Shown here piece by piece: positions 28,993-37,075 of a DNA stretch of 64,000 nucleotides. The notes beneath the pieces were generated by a model, which saw only the letters and a program-made list of their open reading frames with translations, did no database searches and had not been told where the DNA came from. How positions within the stretch are numbered: position 1 is the first letter of the stretch; every line of letters begins with the position of its first letter. Made by a program: the position numbers and the translations under genes. The stretch lies in contig NZ_JAJCVJ010000001.1 of NCBI RefSeq assembly GCF_020567425.1, positions 1,116,001 through 1,180,000 of the forward strand. Reading direction: 5' to 3'. Origin of the DNA: Salinirubrum litoreum. Lineage in GTDB: Archaea > Halobacteriota > Halobacteria > Halobacteriales > Haloferacaceae.

Positions 28993-29024
28993 GAATCGAA
29001 GGGTGGTTCTGGTGGTGAGAACGA

Positions 29025-29500
29025 GAAGTGAAAGCCCCCGTGAGATATGACAGCTGTCGAGCCGGGTGGCGACAACGAGGGGTGAAAGCCCCCGGCGTCT
29101 CGATGATCCGCGACTTGGTGCGCCCTTCCCTCAGGCTGGCGAGCAAGCTCGCCAGTCTTCAGTCCAGTGCTACCGGCGTCGGGGACCAGTCGAGACGCCG
29201 GCCCCTTTCAGTCCCACCCGGTGATTTCGCGGAGGCTCATGCAACGCCCGGTGGACCAGTCGCGTTCAGCGTGAGTGCCTCCCTGCGACCGTCGGCGTGC
29301 CTGAGGCGGCCTCACGCCGCCGAAGTGCGCGAGATGAACTCGCGCCAGCCCACTCGACTGGTGAGTGTGACGTGAGACGAGATTCTGTTGTGCTGTCGCT
29401 GTCGTAGTCTGCGGTGCTATCGCGGTCTGCGGTCGGGCTACCGGTGTCGTCTCCGAGGTCGTAGCCATCACAGTTCGCGGGAGCGAGACAGGCACCGTCA
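29025..29500 (-). repeat. Dispersed structured element, copy 3
   Basis: Reads right to left: a CTGCGGTGC-type low-complexity segment (29390-29470 on plus), domain closed by ACCAGTCG and CGACTGGT (29255-29362), box GTGGGACTGAAAGGGGCC (29200-29218), and terminal box GGGGGCTTTCACC twice, at 29081-29093 and 29027-29039, exactly 54 bp apart. The A-B stem GGCGTCTCGA pairs with TCGAGACGCC. The ACCAGTCG domain contains two hairpins (GGCGCGAG-type and GGCGGC/GCCGCC). The CCTCCCCAGCC block is absent. It is convergent with the EthD gene. Confidence 0.72.
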
Positions 29501-29583
29501 CACCCGACTCGACTCTCAGCGACCCAGCACCACGAGTAGTCCGAGAGAGGTAGCGTTACCACCCCGGACACCGAACCCGAGGT

Positions 29584-30141
29584 ATGGGATTCCACACGTT
29601 CGACGTGGACCGCGCCGACGCACTGGAGGACGCGAGTCGCTATCGCTACTGCTCACGCGAGGAACTCCTCTCGCTGCTCGCCCCCGGCGAGAACGCAGTG
29701 GTCGCGGACCTCGGCAGTGGCACCGGCTTCTACACCGACGACGTGGCACCACACGTCGGCACCTGCTACGCCGTGGACGTGCAGTCCGAGATGCACGACA
29801 TCTACCGCGAGAAGGGCCTGCCCGCGTCGGTCGAGACTGTGACGGCCGAAGTCGGCGACCTCCCCTTCGCGGACGACGCACTCGATGCCGCCTTCTCCAC
29901 GATGACCTACCACGAGTTCGCCACCCCCGAGTCGCTCGCGGAACTGGCTCGCGTGATCCGACCGGGCGGGCGCGTCGTGACGGTCGACTGGACCGCCGAC
30001 GGCGACGGCGAGAGCGGCCCACCGCGCGAGGAACGCTACGCACTGCAGGACGCGGTCGCCGGCTTCTCCGAGGCCGGCTTCCGGGTCGCGCGCGCCGAGG
30101 GTCGACGCGAGACGTTCGTCTGTGTCGCGGTCGTCGAGTAG
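29584..30141 (+). CDS. Class I SAM-dependent methyltransferase
   Basis: 185-residue methyltransferase with a Rossmann fold. Motif I is VADLGSGTGFYTDDV (about 40-54), motif II YAVDVQSEM (about 63), motif III GDLPFADDALDAAF, and ELARVIRPGGRVVTVDW. N-terminal FHTFDVDRADALEDASRYRYCSREEL is common in haloarchaeal members. Substrate unknown (small molecule likely). A single C-terminal strand pair ends in VCVAVVE. Confidence 0.88.
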   Translation: MGFHTFDVDRADALEDASRYRYCSREELLSLLAPGENAVVADLGSGTGFYTDDVAPHVGTCYAVDVQSEMHDIYREKGLPASVETVTAEVGDLPFADDALDAAFSTMTYHEFATPESLAELARVIRPGGRVVTVDWTADGDGESGPPREERYALQDAVAGFSEAGFRVARAEGRRETFVCVAVVE

Positions 30142-30319
30142 CCGAGTAGGCTCGCCGGAGCGCGTGGAAGGAAGGCCGCACGGTCGACGTTCCGACAGTC
30201 CGAGCGAGCGACCACCGACGATTTCTGGACGAACGTCCGACCGTAGCGATTAAAGACATAATACTCTCCAGAGAACCTTCAGGGGAAGCCTTACTTCGAG
30301 GAGCCTGTGAGCCACTCAC

Positions 30320-30475
30320 ATGGTTATCAACAACGCGACCGTCGACCCGTACACCCCCGAACGCGGCTACTACGAGTGTCTGAGTTGCGGCGACCGGACG
30401 ACCAGCACAGACCGACTGACCGAGTGTCCCGACTGTGGCGGCGCGGTCCAGAACATCGCCGTCGCGCGCGAGTAG
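30320..30475 (+). CDS. Rubrerythrin-like zinc-ribbon micro-protein
   Basis: 51 residues: MVINNATVDPYTPERGYYEC begins a rubredoxin/rubrerythrin-like ribbon with YECLSCGDRT and ECPDCGGAVQN, four cysteines as two CxxC knuckles. It belongs to the small haloarchaeal family annotated as rubrerythrin-like domain proteins (DUF7129 type); there is no diiron domain. A ccttacttc box lies about 27 nt upstream of ATG 30320, matching a leaderless mRNA. Probably binds zinc or iron; function unknown. Confidence 0.8.
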   Translation: MVINNATVDPYTPERGYYECLSCGDRTTSTDRLTECPDCGGAVQNIAVARE

Positions 30476-30574
30476 GAGCGCTCGCGGTCTCGATTCTCGG
30501 GAGAGGACGTCTCCCCAGTCACGGCTTCGTCGTCCCAGCGAGCAGAGCCTCGGCCCACGACGTGATAGGGACCC

Positions 30575-30583
30575 TCTTTAAGT
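30575..30583 (+). promoter_or_regulatory. TATA box of the DUF1611-dipeptide epimerase operon
   Basis: ctctttaag, centred about 28 nt before ATG 30607. Confidence 0.55.
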
Positions 30584-30606
30584 CGCGTGTCCACATCCCG
30601 CAGGGT

Positions 30607-31638
30607 ATGACGAACGATCCACGGCGCGTGGTCGTCCTCGCCCACGGGAAGTTCCCGGACCGGGCGAAGACGGCCACGGGCGTCATGAAGTACGGCACCG
30701 ACGAGATCGTCGCCGTCCTCGACCGCGACCGGGCCGGCCAGCGCGTGGCCGACTGCCGGGCCGACCTCCCCGACGCACCCATCGTCGGGTCGATGGCCGA
30801 GGCACCCGAGGCCGACGTCCTGTTGATCGGCATCGCCCCGATCGGCGGCGGCTTCGACGAGTCGTGGCGCGACGACGTCGAGACCGCCATCGACCGGGGT
30901 TGTGACGTGGTCGCGGGGCTCCACTACTTCCTCTCTGAGGACGACGAGTTCGCCGCGATGGCCGCCGAGGCCGGCGTCGAACTCCGCGACGTGCGCAAAC
31001 CCGATCCGGACCTCACGGTCGCACAGGGGATCGCCGACGAGGTCGACGCGAAGATCGCGCTGACGGTCGGCACCGACTGCTCGGTCGGGAAGATGACCGC
31101 CTCGCTGGAGATCGTCGAGGCCGCACAGGAGCGAGGCATCGACGCCGCGTTCGTCCCGACCGGCCAGACCGGCATCATGATCGCCGGGTGGGGCAACCCC
31201 ATCGACCGCGTCGTCTCGGACTTCACCGCCGGCGCGGTCGAGGAGATGATCTTGGAGATCGGCGACGACCACGACCTCCTCGTCGTCGAGGGACAGGGGT
31301 CGATCACGCATCCGGCCTACTCCGCCGTCACCTGCGGCATCCTCCACGGCGCGATGGCCGACGCCCTCGTCCTCTGCCACGTCGCCGGCCGGGAGGCGAT
31401 CCACGGCTACGAGTCCTTCCCCATCCGGCCGGTCCCCGAGTACGTCGACCTCTACGAGTCGCTCGCCGATCCGGTCCACGAGACCGAGGTCGTCGCCGGC
31501 TGTCTCAACACCGCCGACCTGCCGGACGACGAGACCGCGCGGGCGGCACTGGACGACTACAGCGACGCGCTGGGTGGGCCGGCGACCGACCCAGTCAGAT
31601 TCGACGCCGGGGAGGTCGTGGACGCGCTATGGCCCTGA
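30607..31638 (+). CDS. dgcN: DUF1611 protein, DgcN-type D-glutamate N-acetyltransferase
   Basis: 343 residues of the DUF1611 family. The N-terminal domain has VVLAHGKFPDRAKTATGVMKYG. The C-terminal P-loop-like domain has VGTDCSVGKMTASLEI (about 155-170), PTGQTGIMIAGWG, and VVEGQGSITHPAYSAVT. DUF1611 members were characterised as DgcN, acetylating D-glutamate so that DgcA can racemise it. The next gene is a DgcA-like enolase-superfamily epimerase and overlaps this one by 10 bp, which supports the assignment. It has a leaderless-type promoter. Confidence 0.82.
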   Translation: MTNDPRRVVVLAHGKFPDRAKTATGVMKYGTDEIVAVLDRDRAGQRVADCRADLPDAPIVGSMAEAPEADVLLIGIAPIGGGFDESWRDDVETAIDRGCDVVAGLHYFLSEDDEFAAMAAEAGVELRDVRKPDPDLTVAQGIADEVDAKIALTVGTDCSVGKMTASLEIVEAAQERGIDAAFVPTGQTGIMIAGWGNPIDRVVSDFTAGAVEEMILEIGDDHDLLVVEGQGSITHPAYSAVTCGILHGAMADALVLCHVAGREAIHGYESFPIRPVPEYVDLYESLADPVHETEVVAGCLNTADLPDDETARAALDDYSDALGGPATDPVRFDAGEVVDALWP

Positions 31639-32669
31639 CCGCCGACTTCGAGCGACTCGAACTCCCGCTCGAACACGAGTTCACCATCTCGCGTGGGTCG
31701 GCGTCGACCGCTCGGAACGTCGCCGTCGAGATCACCGACGAGGCGGGAACGACCGGCGTCGGCGCGGCCGCCCCCTCGCGGCACTACGGCGAGACCGTCG
31801 AGACGGTCGAGGCCGTCCTGCCGGCCCTGCTCGACGTGGTTCGAGACGTGGGCGATCCACTCGCGCTCGACCGGATCGAGCGGGAGATGCGCGGGCGGGT
31901 GAACGACAATCCCGCCGCACACGCCGCCGTCTCCATCGCGCTCCACGACCTCGTCGCGAAGCGACTCGACCAGCCACTCTATCGGCTGTGGGGACTCGAC
32001 CCCGCAGGCGCGCCCGACACGTCGTTCACCATCGGGATCGACGACACCGAGACGATGCGGCGGAAGACCGAGCAGGCGGTCGAACGCGGCTACTCGACGC
32101 TGAAGGTGAAGGTCGGCACCGACCGCGACGAGGCGATCGTCTCGACGGTCAGAGAGACCGCACCGGACGCGACGATCCGGGTGGACGCGAACGAGGCGTG
32201 GACGCCCCGCGAGGCGGTCCGGGCGACCGAGACGCTCGCAGACTACGACGTCGAGTTCGTCGAGCAACCGGTCCCGGCGGACGACCCCGAGGGCCTCGAG
32301 TTCGTCTACGACCACGGGGCACTGCCGATCGCGGCCGACGAGTCGTGCGTCACCCTCGCAGACGTGCCCCGAGTGGCGGACAGCGTGGACATCGTGAACC
32401 TGAAACTGATGAAGTGCGGCGGCCTGCGCGAGGCGAAACGGATGATCCACACCGCCCGCGCCCACGGACTGGAGGTGATGCTCGGCTGTATGGTGGAGTC
32501 GAACGCCGCCATCGCGGGCGCCTGTCACCTCGCGCCACTGCTGGACTACGCCGATCTGGACGGGGCGCTCCTGCTGACCGAGGACGCCTACGACGGGGTC
32601 GACCTGTCCGGCGGGCAGATTCGGCTCGGCGGACTGGATCGGTCGGGGACCGGCGCGCGAGAACGGTAG
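31629..32669 (+). CDS. dgcA: Dipeptide/N-acetylglutamate epimerase, DgcA-type (enolase superfamily)
   Basis: 346 residues, muconate-lactonising-enzyme subgroup. Catalytic bases: TLKVKVGTDR (KxK, about 158-167) and the second lysine in IVNLKLMKCGG (about 258). Metal ligands: VDANEAW (about 188), EQPVP (about 215) and AADESC (about 240). The N-terminal capping domain includes TTGVGAAAPSRHYGETVE. It resembles L-Ala-D/L-Glu epimerases; next to DUF1611 it is best read as N-acetyl-D-glutamate racemase DgcA, completing conversion of D-Glu to L-Glu. The start overlaps dgcN. Confidence 0.85.
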   Translation: MALTADFERLELPLEHEFTISRGSASTARNVAVEITDEAGTTGVGAAAPSRHYGETVETVEAVLPALLDVVRDVGDPLALDRIEREMRGRVNDNPAAHAAVSIALHDLVAKRLDQPLYRLWGLDPAGAPDTSFTIGIDDTETMRRKTEQAVERGYSTLKVKVGTDRDEAIVSTVRETAPDATIRVDANEAWTPREAVRATETLADYDVEFVEQPVPADDPEGLEFVYDHGALPIAADESCVTLADVPRVADSVDIVNLKLMKCGGLREAKRMIHTARAHGLEVMLGCMVESNAAIAGACHLAPLLDYADLDGALLLTEDAYDGVDLSGGQIRLGGLDRSGTGARER

Positions 32670-32677
32670 CGACGTCC

Positions 32678-34291
32678 TCAGAGCCAGTCGACGAACGAAT
32701 CGACGCGCCCGGCGCGTTCGAGGTAGTCGCGCTGCATCCGGCAGATCGCCTCGGGGAGCGTCGCGCCGTCGTCGACAACCTCGTGAACCCGCTCGCGTTT
32801 CCAGTCGCTCGGGGTCGTCCCCACGCGCCGCCGGGCGTCGATTGGCGCGAGGTAGGCGTCGGCCTTCGCCTCGTGGAGTCCCTGTTCGGTCAGCCCTCGG
32901 CGAGCGTACTCGAACACCTCTCGGAGGACGGTGTCGCTGTCGGTCGTCTCCTCGCCCTCGGCCGTGATCCAGGCGAGGTCGGCGTCCAGGCCGTTCGCGG
33001 CCACGTCGTAGAACGACTCGCGGGCGTCGGCCCAGTCGAGGCCGACGACTGGGTGGTCTGCGGCGACCAGCCCCCTGATCAGCCCGACGGTGAGACACTG
33101 CAGGCCGACGACGTCGGTCGCGGTCGGCTGAGTCGGGAGTGGACGATACTCCAACCTGACGGAGGCGGTCGTGTTGTCGTCGCCCGCCGTGTCGCCGTGC
33201 CGGTCGCGGGTCCCGCGCGGCACCTGGCCGCCGACGACCGTCCGGAGCCAGCGCCAGTAGGTACCGCGTTTGTGGTCGAGTTCGGGGAACCGCTCGGTGT
33301 AGTCGTCGGGCACCTCGGCGTGGGGTTCGGTCAGGAACGGGGCGTAGGTCTCGTCGGCGACGAGGCGGTCGGCCACGTCGGTCGCGGCCGTCAGGTCGCG
33401 CGGGAATCGCACCTTCTCTCGGCCGGGCTCACAGCCGGCGTTGATCCCCTGTTCGAACACGGCGATCCGGAGTTCGTGGTGGCTCGCCGTGACGATCTCG
33501 TGTGCCTCCTCGCCACGCACCTCGGGGTAGAACTCGGCCGGGAGGAACGGCGAGTTCGTCGCCAGCGCGAGTACGGGTGCCATCGTCCGGAGCGCCACGT
33601 CGAAGTAGGTCGGCAGGTCGTCGGTGGCTGGAATCTGGAGGTGTGGCTGGATCGAGGTGGCGAGCGACTCGACGAGGATCGTCGGGAAGGCGCGTTCGAC
33701 GCCCGGCACGTCGAGGGTGACCGAGCCACCGGCACGCCGCAGGATCTCGTTGTCTAAGGCGACGTATCGGGCGTTCCGACGCATGTTCTCGGCGATCACG
33801 ACGCCGTCCTGCTCGGTGTGTGCGTCGAGGTACGCGCCGGCCCCCTCCGACGGCCCGACGGTCCACATCGCGTCCAGCGGGAGGCGGATCGAGTCGTCGG
33901 CGTCCGCGTCGGCCGGGCGGTCCGTGTCTGCCGACAGGTCGGCGACCGCCTGCCGTGCCTCCCGAACCGCGGTGCGGATCGACGCCGCCTGTCGTTCGAG
34001 ACCGGGCGCGTCGAACACGTCCGGCTTGGTGTTCAGTTCGACGTTGTGGACGCCGAGTTCCTTCCCGCAGACGCCACTGTCGAACAGCGCGTCGGGCAAC
34101 CTGACCAGTCGTCCCGTGGCGTCGGTGGCGTACGTCTCCAGTTCGAGTCCGACCGCGAAATCGTCGTTGTCCAGTGCGCCCGACCGAACGTCGTGACCGA
34201 CGGTCGCGGCCTGTCGTTCGACGCGGGCGTCGAACTCCTCGCGGGTCTCCGGCGACAGCGACTCCTCGACGGCGGCGACGATCTCGTCCAT
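32678..34291 (-). CDS. Glutamate-cysteine ligase (GCS2)-like protein
   Basis: 537 residues. Motifs of the glutamine-synthetase-fold GCS2 family: FAVGLELETYATD (near 45), GVHNVELNTKP (near 80), LATSIQPHLQIP (near 205) and LATNSPFLP. VRLEYRPLPTQPT and DWKRERVHEVVDDG are near the C-terminus. Haloarchaea use gamma-glutamylcysteine rather than glutathione as redox thiol; this is a divergent relative of such ligases and might use another substrate. It is convergent with dgcA and just downstream of pspA (6-bp gap), so probably co-transcribed with it. Confidence 0.75.
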   Translation of the reverse strand: MDEIVAAVEESLSPETREEFDARVERQAATVGHDVRSGALDNDDFAVGLELETYATDATGRLVRLPDALFDSGVCGKELGVHNVELNTKPDVFDAPGLERQAASIRTAVREARQAVADLSADTDRPADADADDSIRLPLDAMWTVGPSEGAGAYLDAHTEQDGVVIAENMRRNARYVALDNEILRRAGGSVTLDVPGVERAFPTILVESLATSIQPHLQIPATDDLPTYFDVALRTMAPVLALATNSPFLPAEFYPEVRGEEAHEIVTASHHELRIAVFEQGINAGCEPGREKVRFPRDLTAATDVADRLVADETYAPFLTEPHAEVPDDYTERFPELDHKRGTYWRWLRTVVGGQVPRGTRDRHGDTAGDDNTTASVRLEYRPLPTQPTATDVVGLQCLTVGLIRGLVAADHPVVGLDWADARESFYDVAANGLDADLAWITAEGEETTDSDTVLREVFEYARRGLTEQGLHEAKADAYLAPIDARRRVGTTPSDWKRERVHEVVDDGATLPEAICRMQRDYLERAGRVDSFVDWL

Positions 34292-34297
34292 CCGGAC

Positions 34298-35131
34298 TCA
34301 GGCGTCCTCTTCGTTCTTCAACTCTTCCAGTTCGGCTTCGACCTCTTCGTCGGCCACGTCCGCGTCGGCCTCGAGGTCGTCGAGTTCGGCGTCGGCGTCT
34401 GCGTCCGCCGTCGTCGACTCGCTCGGTGCGCTCCCCTTGCCCATCTCGGCTTTCAGCGTCTCCAGTTCGGTGTCGACCTCGCGGCTGGAGCGGCCGGCTT
34501 CGAGTTCGCGGTCGATCTGGTCTTTGTCAGAGAGGGCGTCGTCGAACGCGCCGGTGTCGGCGAGTTCGTCCATCGCCATCGACCGGGCTTCCATCTCCTC
34601 GGTGCGCTCCTCGGCACGCTCGATGGCGCGGGCGGTGTCTTCCATCTCGTCGCCGACGCCCGACAGCGCCTCGGAGACGCGACTGGAGGCTTCTGCGGCC
34701 TCGTATCGGGCCTTCATCGTCTCCTTCTTCGTGCGGAACTCCTCGATGCGGCTCTGGAGCGTGTTCTTCTTCTCGACCAGATCGTCCTGCGTGTTCTGGA
34801 GCTGTTCGATCTGCCCGTCCAGTTGTTCGATCTGGTTCAGCTTCGCGTTCTTCTTCTCCAACGCCTTCCGAGCGAGGTCCTCACGATCCTGGTTGATCGC
34901 CTCGCGGGCCTGCTCGTTGTGCTTCTCGACGTTGTCTTCGAGTCGGCGCTTCTGAATCTCCAGTCGCTTCTTCTGGGTCGTCAGGTCGGCGATCCCCTGT
35001 TTGACCTGCTGGAGTTCGTCCCGCATCTTCTCGTAGGAGTAGTCGAGCGTCTCGTTGGGGTCCTCGGCACGATTGAGGAGGGCGTTGATCTTCGACCGAA
35101 CGACGTAGGACGCGCGCGAGAGTATTCCCAT
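34298..35131 (-). CDS. pspA: PspA/IM30 (ESCRT-III-like) membrane-remodelling protein
   Basis: 277 residues. Starts MGILSRASYVVRSKINALLN, the amphipathic helix that binds membrane, followed by EDPNETLDYSYEKM. A long coiled coil spans residues about 30-160 (DLTTQKKRLEIQKRRLEDN). A shorter helical region of 175-215 precedes a strongly acidic Asp/Glu/Ala tail (220-277). Family members form helical rods that protect membranes under stress. A TATA box in a palindrome lies upstream. The GCS2-like gene follows on the same strand. Confidence 0.92.
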   Translation of the reverse strand: MGILSRASYVVRSKINALLNRAEDPNETLDYSYEKMRDELQQVKQGIADLTTQKKRLEIQKRRLEDNVEKHNEQAREAINQDREDLARKALEKKNAKLNQIEQLDGQIEQLQNTQDDLVEKKNTLQSRIEEFRTKKETMKARYEAAEASSRVSEALSGVGDEMEDTARAIERAEERTEEMEARSMAMDELADTGAFDDALSDKDQIDRELEAGRSSREVDTELETLKAEMGKGSAPSESTTADADADAELDDLEADADVADEEVEAELEELKNEEDA

Positions 35132-35149
35132 ACCTGTCTCTTGGGCACC

Positions 35150-35166
35150 TGAGGCTTAAAACCTCA
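35150..35166 (-). promoter_or_regulatory. pspA promoter with inverted repeat
   Basis: Minus-strand tgaggttttaagcctca: a TATA-like tttaag core flanked by TGAGG/CCTCA arms, centred about 26 nt before ATG 35131. A palindrome over the TATA box would let a dimeric repressor block transcription. Confidence 0.45.
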
Positions 35167-35248
35167 TGCGCCCGACCGCTGGCCGGTTCTCGGCTGTGAG
35201 ACGGAGACGTAGCTCACGGTCGACGGAACCGTGGTTCGGGCACACCGC

Positions 35249-35899
35249 ATGGTAACCGGCTTGTCGCTCCGGCGACTCGGGACGACCGTGAGCGAGACCG
35301 TCTTGATTCCGGGTGGTCGTGACGTGCGCGGGTCGCTAGACACCGCGAGTGTGTCGGACACTGCCGAGTCGGTCGTCGTCGCCTGTCCGCCGCATCCCCA
35401 GCACCGGGGGCATCGCGGCGACGAGCGACTGGTCGCGGTGAGCGAAGCGCTCACCGCGGCAGGCGTGGACTGTCTCCGGTTCGACTACGGCGACTGGGAC
35501 GAAGGTCGCGGGGAGTCGGCGGACACCCGGCAGGCGCTGCGGTGGGCCGACTCGCGCTACGACCGTGTCGGCCTGTTCGGCTTCAGTTTCGGTGCGTCGC
35601 TGGCACTGTTGGCGGCCGGCGGGTCCGAGGTGGCGGTCGGCCTGTCGGCGGTGAGTGCCCTCGCGCCGACCGCGCGTCTCGGCCCGGAGTTGGACGTGGT
35701 TCGGGCACTGGACGGTGTGGACTGCCCGGCGCAGGTGGTCGTCGGCGAGCGAGATACGACCGTGGACTGGGAGCCGGTGGCAGAGCGTGCGAGAGAGGTC
35801 GGATTCGAGGTGCGGGAGTTGAGCGGCGATCACTTCTTCGTCGGCCAGTCGGGGACGGTTGGCGAAGTGGTTTCGGGGTTTTTGTTGGACTACGTGTGA
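35249..35899 (+). CDS. Alpha/beta hydrolase
   Basis: 216 residues from ATG 35249; GTG 35288 would give 203 residues beginning at SETVLIPGGRDVRG and may be the true start. The nucleophile elbow GFSFGASLALLA (about 117-128) supplies the catalytic Ser. The acid is in VVGERDTTVDW and the histidine in ELSGDHFFVG. PPHPQHRGHRGDERL and LRFDYGDWDEGRGES resemble the dienelactone-hydrolase/CocE-like group acting on short esters. Element copy 4 starts right at its stop. Confidence 0.85.
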   Translation: MVTGLSLRRLGTTVSETVLIPGGRDVRGSLDTASVSDTAESVVVACPPHPQHRGHRGDERLVAVSEALTAAGVDCLRFDYGDWDEGRGESADTRQALRWADSRYDRVGLFGFSFGASLALLAAGGSEVAVGLSAVSALAPTARLGPELDVVRALDGVDCPAQVVVGERDTTVDWEPVAERAREVGFEVRELSGDHFFVGQSGTVGEVVSGFLLDYV

Positions 35900-37074
35900 G
35901 ACTGTTACTGCGACACCACCGCTACTCGATACAGCGCACCTCCCAGCGGAACCGCGACCGCGACCCGAACCGCGAACCGCACCAGCACCAGCACCGCTAC
36001 TCGATCCGGGACAACCGGACTATTCGACCGCGACAGCACCGCAGACCGCATCCGCAACAGCGCCGCTACTCGTGCGAGCGCGAGGAACCGCACCGCAGAC
36101 AGCACCGCACCTCACACCTCCCCAGCCTCGGCCGGCGCTCTCCGCACCGCCCGCGCCGACCTCCCTCGCACGTCTGGCGAGAGCGACGCTCTCGCTGACC
36201 CTTGTCACCGGCGCGGAGCGCCGGTTGCTGGCGGGACCGAAGGTCCCGCTCTGTCGTCGGCGCGCCGCGCCGACTGCCAGCGAGACCCTCGGTCTCGCCC
36301 TGTTCGCAAGCTCACGAGGACGACTCCTCGCGCGCGCCGACCGCAAGGGCGCTACGTAGGCTCACGATTTAGAAATACACGAATATAGTTTTTCTACATT
36401 CGTAGGCTCGTATCACACGCACCAGTCGAGCGGGCTGGCGCGACCTCCGTGTCGCGCACTTCGGCGGCGTGCAGCCGCCTCAGACGAGCCGACGGTCACA
36501 GGGAGGCGCTCGCGCTGAACCCGACTGGTCTACCGCGAGTTGCGCGATGGGTCGCAGATTCCACCGGGTGGGACTGAAAGGGGCCGCGCTCTCGACCCTG
36601 CCCCGACGCCGGTAGCCGGGCGGGACCGTCGGTCCCGCTGGAAACCGGCGCGCCGCGCCGGTGACAGAGCGAGACCGGAGGTCTCGCCAGCAGACGGGCG
36701 AGGCGTGGCTCGCCCGTCAGCACCGCAGGGAGGGAGAGCCGGCTTGCCGGCTCGACCGACTGAGGAGCGTGGTTCGAGAGACGCCGTGGCGTCTCTCGTC
36801 ATCACGAGAGAGCTTCGCTCTCTCGAACGACACCAAGTCACGGCAGGTCGAGAGCGCGGGGGCTTTCACCTCTCGTCGTCCGCGACCCACCCGAAAACGA
36901 TTCTAGCGTCTTGGGGCTTTCACCTCTCGTCGTCCGCGACCCACCCGAAAACGATTCTAGCGTCTTGGGGCTTTCACCTCTCGCCGTCCACGACTCGGGC
37001 GACACCGATCACTTCGACTAGGGGCTTTCACCCATCGCCGTCCACAACTCACTCGACAGAATTCTCGTCTCGGG
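35900..37074 (+). repeat. Dispersed structured element, copy 4 (largest)
   Basis: 1.17 kb with no gene. Contents: CAGCACCGC-rich segment (35910-36110); CCTCCCCAGCC hairpin block (36117-36168); five or six small hairpins (36175-36350); an AT-rich 37-bp segment between direct repeats (36355-36409); domain closed by ACCAGTCG and CGACTGGT (36421-36529); box GTGGGACTGAAAGGGGCC (36568-36585); at least seven tandem hairpins; terminal box (36858-36870), then four exact 54-bp units (36859-37074). It ends two bases before the stop of the convergent phzF gene. Confidence 0.78.
36859..37074. repeat. Four 54-bp repeat units (CRISPR-like period, not CRISPR)
   Basis: Units start at 36859, 36913, 36967 and 37021, exactly 54 bp apart. 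Each begins GGGGCTTTCACC then a CTCGTCGTCC-like constant part of about 28 bp, followed by about 26 bp that are identical in units 1 and 2 and different in units 3 and 4. No cas gene is in the window and the repeat half drifts, so I do not call CRISPR. Confidence 0.85.
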
Positions 37075-37075
37075 A

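Noticed and set aside
36859-37074. CRISPR array
   Set aside because: Period fits but repeats drift, spacer-like parts are duplicated, only four units, and there are no cas genes or leader.
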